From Chitinophaga pendula (lineage in GTDB: Bacteria; Bacteroidota; Bacteroidia; Chitinophagales; Chitinophagaceae), in NCBI RefSeq assembly GCF_020386615.1, contig NZ_CP077769.1, positions 7,489,501-7,553,500 of the forward strand: a DNA stretch of 64,000 nucleotides, in the 5' to 3' direction. Of the stretch, positions 45,719-54,750 are shown piece by piece; the stretch's first letter is position 1, and every line of letters begins with the position of its first letter. A program made the translations under genes and the position numbers. The notes under the pieces were generated by a model, which was not told where the DNA came from, did no database searches, and worked only from the letters and a program-made list of their open reading frames with translations.

Positions 45719-46642
45719 TTACTTCGGATACAATTGTTCCATAGCGGCGGTGATCGTCGGGTGGGAGAAGACGAATCCCAGGTCTTGTATCTTGTTGCTG
45801 GACACCCGTACGCTCTTCAATATCTCTACACTCATTTCTCCCAATGCCAGTTTGAGGCCCGCAGCGGGTACATGGATGGTGATGAAGCTGCTGCCTTTGG
45901 CGGCTTTGGCCATTGCCATGATCAGCTCCCGGTGTTTTACCGGGTTGGGGGCGACGGCATTGTAGGCGCCTTGCAGCTGGTTGTTGACGATGGCATTGAA
46001 ATACAGCCGTACCAGGTCGTGCAGGTGTATCCAGCTGACCCACTGCTCGCCGCTGCCCATAATGGTGGCAAAGCCGAAACGAAGGGGTTTGTAGAACTCT
46101 TTCAGGGCTCCTCCCTTGGTACTGAGTGCGATGCCTGTACGGAACAGGACGATGGGGATACCCAGGCTTTCTACTTTCAGCACACTGTTCTCCCAGGCTA
46201 CGCAGGTAGTACCCAGGTAGTCGCTGGCCGGTGGATCGTTTTCCCGGAAGGCCGGTTGATCTTCTTCGCTTTCGCCGTAATAGCCGGTAGCAGAGGCGCT
46301 GATGAATTTTTTAACTTTATGTGGATGATCCTTCAATGACTGGTATAGCAACTCGCTGCTGCGGGTGCGGCTCTCCAGTATTTCCTTTTTACGGGCGGCG
46401 GTCCAGCGTTTGCCGGCTACATTGGCGCCTGCCAGGTGTACTATATAGTCGGCCTGTTGTAAGGCGTTGATATCGATAGCCTGCTTGTTGACATCCCAGT
46501 GGGCATAGGTTACCTGTTCGTTGTCCCTGCTGCGGGATGGGTTACGGCTCAGTATGATCACTTTATAACCTCTTTCCAACAGGAGCCTGGTCAGTTCTGT
46601 ACCTATCAGCCCGGTTCCGCCGGTTATGAGCACTGTCTCCAT
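45719..46642 (-). CDS. TIGR01777-type NAD-dependent epimerase/oxidoreductase
   Basis: 307 residues from ATG at 46642; the upstream in-frame extension to 46768 is unlike the family. The Rossmann loop TGGTGLIG is near residue 8, followed by the AGANVAGKRW and SASATGYYG segments that define the TIGR01777 group (DUF1731 at the C-terminus). Members are cytoplasmic; the E. coli homologue is YfcH. Substrate unknown. Confidence 0.9.
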   Translation of the reverse strand: METVLITGGTGLIGTELTRLLLERGYKVIILSRNPSRSRDNEQVTYAHWDVNKQAIDINALQQADYIVHLAGANVAGKRWTAARKKEILESRTRSSELLYQSLKDHPHKVKKFISASATGYYGESEEDQPAFRENDPPASDYLGTTCVAWENSVLKVESLGIPIVLFRTGIALSTKGGALKEFYKPLRFGFATIMGSGEQWVSWIHLHDLVRLYFNAIVNNQLQGAYNAVAPNPVKHRELIMAMAKAAKGSSFITIHVPAAGLKLALGEMSVEILKSVRVSSNKIQDLGFVFSHPTITAAMEQLYPK

Positions 46643-46877
46643 TAAGATATGATCTAGTTCAGATGAGTGTAAAAAATAATTTCTTAAAAGTACACAATAA
46701 AATACTGTCTTTGGAATTAAACAGTAAGGAGAGGAGATTGTTGATACCAAACCTTTTGCGATACGCATTTTTTCGTGTAGGTTTGGTTAAATTAGCTGCC
46801 GTCCGGTGGTCAGGTAGCTGAATAACCGATACACTGTTACATTTGATTATATCCGAGATATTATAAACATCATACCA

Positions 46878-48401
46878 ATGCACGTCCTATATCGTTTTTG
46901 TCTGATTGTCTGCCTGCTTTTCGGGAGTAGTTCATTGATGGCTCAAAAGATTGTGTACTCAGAGCCGGAACGGGACGATTACAAGAGCACTGAATTTGAG
47001 ATCATTGGCAGGGTATCCGGTAATATCCTGGTATATAAAAGCAACCGGGGTGATTATGCTATTTCCGTGTACGATAATGCCATGCAGCTGAAAGAACGGG
47101 TGAAGGTGGATTTCCCGCCTAAAAAGATGATCAGCGTAGACTTTATCGCCTACCCGAACAAGGTATTTATGATATACCAGTTCCAGCATAAAGATGCGGT
47201 ATTCAGCTTCTGCGCCCGTATGAACGGTGACGGACACTTCGAAGGAGAACCGGTGATGATCGACTCTACCCGCATCGGCAATTATACCAAGGAAAACAAA
47301 GTATACTCTATGGAGTATTCCGAGGATAAGAGCAAGATCATGATCTACAAGATCAACCAGGATAGGGAAGATAACAACGTATTCTATACTTACCTCTACG
47401 ACAGTACTTTTACGTTCATGAACAACAGCCGGCTGTCATTACCCATGGAGAAACGTACCTTCCTGAGCAATTTTACGCTCAGTAATACCGGCGACCTGCT
47501 GTTTACCAAACTGGAGCGTACTAGCAACCGCGACTATATCGTCAATGGTAGCCTGATCATAAAAAGGGTGGTGACCGATACTTTTGATGTCACCCCGCTC
47601 AAACTGGAGAGCCGCCTGCTGGACGAACTGAAACTTAAACTGGACAACAGTACCGATCGTGCCCTGATCACCGCCTTCTACTATAAGCAGAAACGGGGGA
47701 ACGTAGAAGGTCTGTATCTCTCGAAATATGACCTGCGCAACAAGAGCGTGCTCTATGAAAAGACGGCGGTATTCAGCAACGAGGTAAAAGCCAATGCAAA
47801 AGGGGAATCTTCTACGGCGGCGGCCTTCAACGACTATTTCGTCAGGAAGATCATCAATACCAAGGATGGTGGCTTTATCCTCACGGCAGAAGCCTTCTAT
47901 ACGACTTCCCGTTACCAGCCCTGGAACCGCTGGAACTATATGTATGGTGGTGGTCCTTATGGCGGTTATTATTCCCCGTATTCTTATTCTCCTTACTCCC
48001 CCTGGTATTACAACCCCTGGGGCTGGAATAACAGCCAGGGCAACAGGTATCATTACGATAATATTGCTATCCTGTCCTTCGATGGGCAGGGCGACCTGCA
48101 ATGGAATAATTTCATTCCCAAGAGCCAGTACGACGACGGGGCCGACCTTTACCTGTCTTACATGACGGTGAATGTAGGCAGCGAACTGCGTTTCCTGTAT
48201 AACGAGCTGGATCGCCGGAACTATATGATCGTGGACAATGCCATTGCGCCGGACGGTAAGATCAGCCGCCTGCCTACTTTACGTAACCTGGATAAAGGGT
48301 TCACCTGGATGCCGCGGTATGGTAAACAGATCAGTGGCAGATCGGTATTGATACCTTGTATCTACCGTAATTATATCTGCTTCGGAAAGATCGACTTCTA
48401 G
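46878..48401 (+). CDS. secreted protein, unknown, with Tyr/Gly/Pro-rich insert
   Basis: 507 residues with a signal peptide (about 1-22, ending LMAQ). The body has many short beta strands (for example YAISVYD, NILVYKS and LLFTKLE), suggesting a beta-propeller or similar repeated sheet. At about residues 355-395 there is a striking Tyr/Gly/Pro/Ser/Trp-rich insert (YGGGPYGGYYSP and YSPWYYNPWGW). No catalytic motif seen. The following gene begins 38 nt later, so they may be co-transcribed. Confidence 0.68.
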   Translation: MHVLYRFCLIVCLLFGSSSLMAQKIVYSEPERDDYKSTEFEIIGRVSGNILVYKSNRGDYAISVYDNAMQLKERVKVDFPPKKMISVDFIAYPNKVFMIYQFQHKDAVFSFCARMNGDGHFEGEPVMIDSTRIGNYTKENKVYSMEYSEDKSKIMIYKINQDREDNNVFYTYLYDSTFTFMNNSRLSLPMEKRTFLSNFTLSNTGDLLFTKLERTSNRDYIVNGSLIIKRVVTDTFDVTPLKLESRLLDELKLKLDNSTDRALITAFYYKQKRGNVEGLYLSKYDLRNKSVLYEKTAVFSNEVKANAKGESSTAAAFNDYFVRKIINTKDGGFILTAEAFYTTSRYQPWNRWNYMYGGGPYGGYYSPYSYSPYSPWYYNPWGWNNSQGNRYHYDNIAILSFDGQGDLQWNNFIPKSQYDDGADLYLSYMTVNVGSELRFLYNELDRRNYMIVDNAIAPDGKISRLPTLRNLDKGFTWMPRYGKQISGRSVLIPCIYRNYICFGKIDF

Positions 48402-48439
48402 GAGGTGGACTATTTACAAAAAAATTACACCTTTGCACT

Positions 48440-49417
48440 GTGATACGATTTTTTCGCTCCGGCAATCCATTAACGGTATTGCTGCTGTTAATATATACTT
48501 TACTGGTTAAGTCTTTTTACCTGTTACACCCATCTCCTCCTGTAGATGAGGTGTCGCAGGGGCTGCTGTATGAGCTGCTGATAAAATGGCTGAAGTCTTT
48601 TACCGGCAACAGCCCTGTGCTGTATACGGCGCTTGCGGTGTTACTGCTGCTGTTACAGTCTTTGTTACTCACCCGTATTGTCAACAATCACCGGTTATTC
48701 TCCAAGCCGACCTATTTGCCGGCGATGAGTTACCTGCTATTCACTTCCCTGTGGCATGGCTGGAACGTGTTTTCCCCGGCGTTGCTGGTCAACCTGATCA
48801 TGCTGTGGGTGATCAACAGCGTGACAGAGCTGTACACCCGTACTTCCGCCAGGGACGTGGTATTTAATATTGGTTTTGCTATGGGGGTATGCGGTTTGTT
48901 GTATTTTCCGGCCACTATCTTCTGTCTGCTCTTATTACTTAGTCTGCTCATCATGCGGTCCTTCCGGCTGGCGGAGTGGATCATTGCCTTGTTGGGCCTG
49001 ATCTGCCCCATATACCTGCTCAGTACTTACCTGTTCCTTACGGATCAATGGACCCTGATCACCCATATTCCCAAAGTGGGATTGGAGCTGCCGATCATCA
49101 GGGATTATAAAGCCTGGGGGGCGATCGTTGCCAGCGTACTGTTCTTTATAATTGGCTGGTTACTGCTGCAACGCAGCCTGAAGAAGATGCTGATCCAGGG
49201 GCGTAAGACCTGGGCGGTATTGATCGTGTATGTGTTTGTGGGAATGCTGATCCCTTTCTTTACCTTTCATTTCTCACCAGATTACTGGTTATTGGCTATA
49301 CTGCCGCTTTCGCTTTTTGCCGGCAATGTGTTCTGGAACATTACCAATGAAACGATGGCCAATGTCATCCATTTTATATTGCTGGCCTATGTTATTGTGA
49401 TGCAATACTTTAGCTAG
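48440..49417 (+). CDS. DUF6427-type membrane protein
   Basis: 325 residues from GTG at 48440, with about 9 transmembrane helices. The N-terminus IRFFRSGNPLTVLLLLIYTLLV and the conserved SLWHGWNVFSPALLVNLI and YFPATIFCLLLLLSLLIMRSF parts match an uncharacterised family of Bacteroidota inner-membrane proteins. A -7-like element (CACCTTTG, 48428-48435) ends only 4 nt before the GTG, so a leaderless transcript is possible. Confidence 0.75.
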   Translation: MIRFFRSGNPLTVLLLLIYTLLVKSFYLLHPSPPVDEVSQGLLYELLIKWLKSFTGNSPVLYTALAVLLLLLQSLLLTRIVNNHRLFSKPTYLPAMSYLLFTSLWHGWNVFSPALLVNLIMLWVINSVTELYTRTSARDVVFNIGFAMGVCGLLYFPATIFCLLLLLSLLIMRSFRLAEWIIALLGLICPIYLLSTYLFLTDQWTLITHIPKVGLELPIIRDYKAWGAIVASVLFFIIGWLLLQRSLKKMLIQGRKTWAVLIVYVFVGMLIPFFTFHFSPDYWLLAILPLSLFAGNVFWNITNETMANVIHFILLAYVIVMQYFS

Positions 49418-49558
49418 TATTTTCCCATTAGTCTGCCTGTTAGTTGGTACCGGGGTGATCCAGGTGGGATCATACGGAGATTGGTATTTGTATTTTGTTG
49501 ACAACCAACATTTTGTTAAAACGGGATGAACGGCTATGGAAATGTGCAGGCGGCTAAC

Positions 49559-49566
49559 TAATTTTG
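49559..49566 (+). promoter_or_regulatory. -7 element upstream of purQ
   Basis: TAATTTTG, about 97 nt before the purQ start; the matching upstream TTTG is not clear. Confidence 0.45.
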
Positions 49567-49663
49567 CAGTTTTTCCGGTAGTTTCGTATCCGCCAGACAC
49601 GTGCGGAAAATTCCTTCGGAAAGTATTGATTAGCAGATTATTATTATTCAAAAATATATACGA

Positions 49664-50356
49664 ATGAAATTTGGCGTTGTCACCTTCCCCGGTTCTAACT
49701 GTGATCAGGATATGATAGATTCTTTACGTCATGACCTGGGTCAGGAAGTGATTGAACTCTGGCATAAAGATAAAGACCTGAGCATGTTCTCTACAGAGGA
49801 TTGCATTTTGCTGCCCGGGGGCTTTTCTTATGGGGATTACCTGCGTTGCGGTGCTATTGCACGTTTTAGCCCGATGATGCAGAGTGTGATCGAATTCGCG
49901 AATAAAGGTGGCCGTGTTATCGGTATCTGTAATGGTTTCCAGATCCTCTGCGAAGCGGGCCTGCTACCGGGAGCGCTGTTAAGAAATGAGAACCAGCAGT
50001 TTGTATGTAAGAATATCTACCTGAAGAGCGAAAACACCAGCACCTCCATTACCAAGGATGTAACCGGCCGTCCGTTGATGATCCCGGTAGCACATGGTGA
50101 GGGTCGCTACCATGCAGATGAGGCTACCCTGGATGAGCTGTTTGTCAACAACCAGGTGTTATTCCGCTACTGCGATGAATTTGGTAACTATGTAGATAGT
50201 GCTAATCCGAATGGCGCTATCCGTAATATAGCCGGTATCTGCAATAAGAACAGAAATGTATTTGGCATGATGCCGCATCCTGAGCGCGCTACCAGCCTGG
50301 CACTTGGCAATCGCGACGGGCAGCTGATCTTCCAAAGCCTGATCAGCAATAATTAA
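49664..50356 (+). CDS. purQ: phosphoribosylformylglycinamidine synthase subunit I
   Basis: 230 residues. The glutaminase subunit supplying ammonia for FGAM synthesis in purine biosynthesis. The catalytic Cys lies in GICNGFQIL, the His in GMMPHPERA, and the N-terminal VVTFPGSNCDQDM is typical of PurQ. No purS or purL gene is near. Confidence 0.95.
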   Translation: MKFGVVTFPGSNCDQDMIDSLRHDLGQEVIELWHKDKDLSMFSTEDCILLPGGFSYGDYLRCGAIARFSPMMQSVIEFANKGGRVIGICNGFQILCEAGLLPGALLRNENQQFVCKNIYLKSENTSTSITKDVTGRPLMIPVAHGEGRYHADEATLDELFVNNQVLFRYCDEFGNYVDSANPNGAIRNIAGICNKNRNVFGMMPHPERATSLALGNRDGQLIFQSLISNN

Positions 50357-50423
50357 TATAATAAATGGTGCCGGAAGTGCATTTAGTATTTTACCAACCA
50401 ACCATTTAATAAAAAATCAACAC

Positions 50424-50879
50424 ATGAAACAACTGTTAACTGCACTACTCTTCTTTGCGTTGCCGGTACTAGCCAGCGCGCAGATTGAGAATCCAGTGAA
50501 ATGGAGTTTTACTTCCAAAAAGATCAATGCCAACACCTACGAACTGCACATGACAGCCACTATTGATGGGGGCTGGCACCTGTATGCCCAGGAAGCAGGG
50601 GAGGGGCCGGTACCTACTACCTTTAAGTTTGCCAAGAACCCGCTGGTGGCAGTAAGCGGTAAACCTCAGGAGCAGGGCAAACTGCAGAAGTCTTTCGACA
50701 AGAACTTTGACTCTGAGCTCAAATACTTTGAGAACCAGGTGAGCTTCATTCAGAAAGTAACCGTTAAAGGAAAGGCAGCGACCAAAGTAAAAGGGGCGGT
50801 GGAGTATATGGTGTGCGATGACCATCAGTGTCTGCCGCCGAAAGAGGTGGAGTTTGCGATAGCAGTAGGAGGAAAATAA
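50424..50879 (+). CDS. DsbD N-terminal domain-like periplasmic protein
   Basis: 151 residues with a signal peptide (about 1-18, ending SASAQ). The remainder is the N-terminal periplasmic domain of DsbD (disulfide-corrector type) standing alone: NPVKWSFTSKKI, TYELHMTATIDGGWHLY, and the VCDDHQCLPP motif with two Cys. Its likely partner is the full-length DsbD-like protein encoded next, whose own N-terminal domain is similar. It may pass electrons to periplasmic proteins. Confidence 0.83.
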   Translation: MKQLLTALLFFALPVLASAQIENPVKWSFTSKKINANTYELHMTATIDGGWHLYAQEAGEGPVPTTFKFAKNPLVAVSGKPQEQGKLQKSFDKNFDSELKYFENQVSFIQKVTVKGKAATKVKGAVEYMVCDDHQCLPPKEVEFAIAVGGK

Positions 50880-50927
50880 GTGCTATACCATCCCGTACAT
50901 TTACATTAGTACATATACATCATTGAG

Positions 50928-50950
50928 ACGAGTTCCTCCACGGAACTCGT
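50928..50950 (+). terminator. possible terminator between the two DsbD-type genes
   Basis: 9-bp perfect stem (50928-50936 with 50942-50950), 5-nt loop, then TTCTTA. Confidence 0.6.
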
Positions 50951-50994
50951 TTCTTATATTCACCTGTCTATAGTCTCTAAAGTCCATTACATTT

Positions 50995-52998
50995 ATGAAG
51001 CATTTACTGGCCTTTATGATGTTCCTGCTGGCGGCGACCGGTTTACGGGCGCAGGAAGTGGTGAAGTGGGAGAACAGCATCACTCAGCAAGGAGAAGGCA
51101 TCTATATATTACATTTCAAGGGCACCGTTCAACCGGGATGGTCCCTGTACTCCACTACCATGGGAGATGATGAACCGAATACCCGCGTTGTCCTGGACAG
51201 CACTGGCGGTAACCAACTCCAGATCACCGGTATCAAGGAAGAAGGGCAGTTGCAGACCCGCAAGGAGCCGCTGTTTGACAATATCAACGTGAAGTTCTTC
51301 ACGACAAGTGTCGAGTTGCAGGTGACGGTGAAGGCTGCCAAATCGGTGACTAGCATTGCGGGCACCATCACCTCTATGGTTCAGAAAGGAGAGGAAGTGA
51401 ATCCGGAAGAGCACAAATTTGACCTGAAGCCTGTTGTGGCCAATGAGGCAGCTACCCAACCGCCTACCGGCGCAGTAGCTACCACTGAACCGGTCGCAGA
51501 AGACGATGCTTCCAATAAATCATTGATCTGGATCTTCCTGGCCTGTTTCGGCGGTGGCTTCCTGGCATTGATCACCCCTTGTGTATTCTCCATGATCCCG
51601 ATTACGGTAGGTTTTTTTACCAAGCGGAGTAAGACAAGGGCGGAGGGTATACGGAATGCTTTTACCTATTCCTTGTCTATCATTATCATCTACACTTTAC
51701 TTGGTTTTGCCATCACCAAGATATTCGGCGCCAGCGCGCTGAATAACCTGGCGAGTAATGGTATTGCCAATATGATCTTTTTTATCATTTTCATATTGTT
51801 CGGGTTTTCTTTCCTGGGTGCTTTTGAGATCAGTCTGCCCAGCTCCTGGGCCAGTAAGAGTGATTCTCAGGCGGGGATGAGCAGCCTGACCGGTATTTTC
51901 TTTATGGCGCTGACATTGGCCATCGTATCTTTCTCCTGCACTGGTCCTATCATTGGTAATTTGCTGGTATTAGCGGCTAAGGGAGGTAACTCTGGTCCGC
52001 TGGTGGGCATGTTTGGCTTTTCGCTGGCATTGGCTATTCCGTTCTCGCTGTTTGCCTTGTTCCCCAGCTGGCTGAACAAGATCGGTAAATCCGGTGGCTG
52101 GCTGAATGCGGTGAAGGTAACCCTGGGTTTCCTGGAGCTGGCACTGGCATTGAAGTTCCTTTCCAATGTGGATATGGCGTATCACTGGAACCTGCTGAAC
52201 CGCGATGTGTTCCTGGCCCTGTGGATCGTGCTGTTCGCATTGACAGGCTTCTACCTGCTGGGTAAGCTTAAATTCAGCCACGACAGCGATGTGCCGTATA
52301 TTTCGGTGACCCGTTTGTGTTTTGCTATTGTGGCGCTCACTTTTACGGTATATATGGTACCCGGGCTATGGGGCGCTCCCTTGAAGGGGATTAGCGGATT
52401 TCTGCCGCATGAGGGCTCCCAGGACTTTAACCTGCACCGCTCCCTGACCAACCTGGAAGCGGCCCTGGATGGAGGAGTCAGTACAGGTGATAAAGGCCAG
52501 GTAGTACGCGCTAAAAAGTACACTGATATCCTGCACTCTGAAATACCAGGTGTAGAGAATGTGTTCTTCGACTATAAAGAGGCGGTAGAAGCGGCAAAGG
52601 CGGCCAACAAGCCGTTGATGATCGACTTTACCGGTCACTCCTGTACGAACTGCCGTAAGTTTGAAAAGTCCGTATTATCTGATCCTGGTGTGATGAAGAT
52701 CTTACGTAATGACTTCGTGGTAGCATCCCTGTATACGGATGATAAGACGGCACTGCCGGATAATGAGCAGTATGTGTCTACGTTCGATGGTTCCAAGATC
52801 AAAAATATCGGTCAGCAGAACCTGGATTTCCAGGCATCTACCTTCAACCGTAACTCGCAGCCGTATTACATCCCGGTGGACACTAACGGTAAGCCGCTGG
52901 TGAATAAAGGATACGGATATGACCCGAGGGAGGATGTGAATGCTTTCATCCAGTACCTGGAGCAAGCCAAGGCAGCATTTGCCAAGAGAGGAAAATAA
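50995..52998 (+). CDS. thiol:disulfide interchange protein DsbD-like
   Basis: 667 residues. Signal peptide (1-20), a periplasmic N-terminal domain (about 21-150), eight membrane helices (about 175-460) with the two conserved Cys in LITPCVFSM and FSCTGP, and a C-terminal thioredoxin-like domain (about 510-660) with CTNC in TGHSCTNCRKFEK. It carries electrons from cytoplasmic thioredoxin to the periplasm for disulfide reduction and cytochrome c assembly. The gene ends in a strong terminator just before the phased repeat. Confidence 0.93.
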   Translation: MKHLLAFMMFLLAATGLRAQEVVKWENSITQQGEGIYILHFKGTVQPGWSLYSTTMGDDEPNTRVVLDSTGGNQLQITGIKEEGQLQTRKEPLFDNINVKFFTTSVELQVTVKAAKSVTSIAGTITSMVQKGEEVNPEEHKFDLKPVVANEAATQPPTGAVATTEPVAEDDASNKSLIWIFLACFGGGFLALITPCVFSMIPITVGFFTKRSKTRAEGIRNAFTYSLSIIIIYTLLGFAITKIFGASALNNLASNGIANMIFFIIFILFGFSFLGAFEISLPSSWASKSDSQAGMSSLTGIFFMALTLAIVSFSCTGPIIGNLLVLAAKGGNSGPLVGMFGFSLALAIPFSLFALFPSWLNKIGKSGGWLNAVKVTLGFLELALALKFLSNVDMAYHWNLLNRDVFLALWIVLFALTGFYLLGKLKFSHDSDVPYISVTRLCFAIVALTFTVYMVPGLWGAPLKGISGFLPHEGSQDFNLHRSLTNLEAALDGGVSTGDKGQVVRAKKYTDILHSEIPGVENVFFDYKEAVEAAKAANKPLMIDFTGHSCTNCRKFEKSVLSDPGVMKILRNDFVVASLYTDDKTALPDNEQYVSTFDGSKIKNIGQQNLDFQASTFNRNSQPYYIPVDTNGKPLVNKGYGYDPREDVNAFIQYLEQAKAAFAKRGK

Positions 52999-53020
52999 TA
53001 AGTTATTCCTGCATACAAGC

Positions 53021-53057
53021 GACGGCCGGTATACGTGTGTATACCGGCCGTCTTATT
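53021..53057 (+). terminator. terminator of the DsbD-like gene
   Basis: 14-bp perfect stem (53021-53034 with 53039-53052), 4-nt loop, then TTATTTTC. Confidence 0.92.
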
Positions 53058-53105
53058 TTCAGCGCAACATAATCCAATGGTAATTAGTTAATTACAATGG
53101 GGTTG

Positions 53106-53288
53106 TATAAGCATCCTATAGTTATTGTATAAGCGTTGTATAAGCAACCTATAGTCATGGTATAGGCATTCTATAGCGGAGGTATACCCGGGGTATAGTC
53201 ATTGTATAGGTTTTGTATAAGATTGGATAGGGGTAGCTTATAGGATGACTATACGAATGATACAGGAATGTTATAGGAATGATATAGG
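53106..53288 (+). repeat. 11-bp phased TATA repeat, 17 units
   Basis: TATA cores start at 53106, 53117, 53128, 53139, 53150, 53161, 53172, 53183, 53194, 53205 and 53216 with exact 11-bp spacing. A disturbed unit near 53227 adds 1 bp, then cores resume at 53239, 53250, 53261, 53272 and 53283. The base after TATA is usually A or G, then G; the next five bases vary. The last units read TATAGGAATGA as in the two smaller arrays. The array fills the gap between the terminators of the convergent dsbD and hisS genes; no gene lies here. Confidence 0.9.
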
Positions 53289-53315
53289 AAAGGCTGACCA
53301 TAGCGGTCAGCCTTT
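53289..53315 (-). terminator. terminator of hisS
   Basis: 11-bp perfect stem (53289-53299 with 53305-53315) with a 5-nt loop, 30 nt after the hisS stop. It touches the last unit of the phased repeat. Confidence 0.85.
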
Positions 53316-53344
53316 CGGTATTTTAGGCCCTTTTGAGGGGAGGA

Positions 53345-54697
53345 TTATGCAAAGGTAAAGCTGTCCAGTGCGTTCATGGCGATCTTTTGTTGTTCGCCGG
53401 TCTGCATGTTTTTGATACTGACCATATTGTCTTGCAGTTCGCTTTCGGCGATGATGCCTACGTAGGGGATACCCCGTTTGTTGGCATATTTCATCTGTTT
53501 ATCCAGCTTGGTGACTTCGTGGAACAGTTCTGCGGCGATGCCTTGCTGGCGGAGCTGCATGACCAGTTGGAAAGCGGCTTTGCCTGCTGCTTCGCTCAGG
53601 TGGAAGAACAGTATTTTGGTGGATTGCTGGGTGGCTTCGGGGAATAGCTGGAGATCTTCCAGTACGTCGTAGATACGGTCTACGCCGAAGGAGATGCCTA
53701 CGCCGGAGATGCCGGGTAGGCCGAACAAGCCGGTGAGGTCGTCATAGCGACCGCCACCGCCGATGCTGCCCATTTTTACGGTAGCCGGGGCTTTCACTTC
53801 TACGATCATGCCGGTGTAGTAGTTGAGGCCACGGGCGAGGGTGACATCGATGATGGGGGTGGTGTGGAAGGTGGCCATACCGGAGTTGAGGACATATGAC
53901 AGTTCGGCAATGCCTTTGAGGCCGGTTTCGGAGGCGGCCAGCAGGCTTTGCAGCTGTTGCAGTTTTTCGTCGTTGCTGCCGTTGATATCGAGGAAGCGGG
54001 TGATGGACTGGATATGTTCGTCGGAGAGGCCGCGGGTGCTCAGTTCTTTGTGTACGCCATCGAGGCCGATCTTATCGAGTTTGTCGATGGCTACGGTGAT
54101 GTCGGTGAGCAGGTCGGGGCGGCCGATGACTTCTGCCAGTCCGCTCAGTATCTTGCGATTGTTGACTCTCAGTTCGTAGCCCTGCATGCCTAGTTTGGTA
54201 AATACGCTATCGTATATAAGCAGGAGTTCTACTTCATTGAGTAGGGAGTTGCTGCCTACGACGTCGGCATCGCACTGGTAGAATTCGCGGTAGCGGCCCC
54301 GTTGTGGTCTGTCGGCGCGCCATACGGGTTGCATTTGGTAGCGTTTGAACGGCAGGGCCAGTTCGTGCTGGTTCATGACTACGTAGCGGGCGAATGGGAT
54401 GGTGAGGTCGTAGCGTAATGCTTTTTCACAGAGGAGGTGGGCCAGTTCTTTGCTGTTCTGGGCCTTCTGTGCCTCTTCCAGTATCTCGCCGTTATTGAGG
54501 ATCTTAAATATCAGTTGATCGCCTTCCTCACCGTATTTGCCGGTGAGGGTGGAGAGATTTTCCATGGTGGGGGTTTCCAGTGGCTGGAATCCGAAGCATT
54601 CGAATGTTTCCCGGATGGCCTGGAAGATATAATTGCGTTTTCTTACTACGGCGGGGCCGAAGTCGCGGGTACCTTTGGGAATGGAAGGTTTGATCAT
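53345..54697 (-). CDS. hisS: histidyl-tRNA synthetase
   Basis: 450 residues. It charges tRNA-His. Class II motifs are visible: motif 1 (KPSIPKGTRDFGP start and the YIFQAIRETFECFGFQPLETPTMEN helix), motif 2 (FKRYQMQPVWRADRPQRGRYREFYQCDAD) and motif 3 (GISFGVDRIYDVL), along with the LARGLNYYTG histidine loop. The C-terminal anticodon-binding domain follows from about 355. The phosphatase gene lies upstream on the same strand, 53 nt away. Confidence 0.97.
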   Translation of the reverse strand: MIKPSIPKGTRDFGPAVVRKRNYIFQAIRETFECFGFQPLETPTMENLSTLTGKYGEEGDQLIFKILNNGEILEEAQKAQNSKELAHLLCEKALRYDLTIPFARYVVMNQHELALPFKRYQMQPVWRADRPQRGRYREFYQCDADVVGSNSLLNEVELLLIYDSVFTKLGMQGYELRVNNRKILSGLAEVIGRPDLLTDITVAIDKLDKIGLDGVHKELSTRGLSDEHIQSITRFLDINGSNDEKLQQLQSLLAASETGLKGIAELSYVLNSGMATFHTTPIIDVTLARGLNYYTGMIVEVKAPATVKMGSIGGGGRYDDLTGLFGLPGISGVGISFGVDRIYDVLEDLQLFPEATQQSTKILFFHLSEAAGKAAFQLVMQLRQQGIAAELFHEVTKLDKQMKYANKRGIPYVGIIAESELQDNMVSIKNMQTGEQQKIAMNALDSFTFA

Positions 54698-54750
54698 TTA
54701 TTATTGCAGTGATTAGTATGAAATAAGAAGGTTTATGCCGGTTTGCGCTG

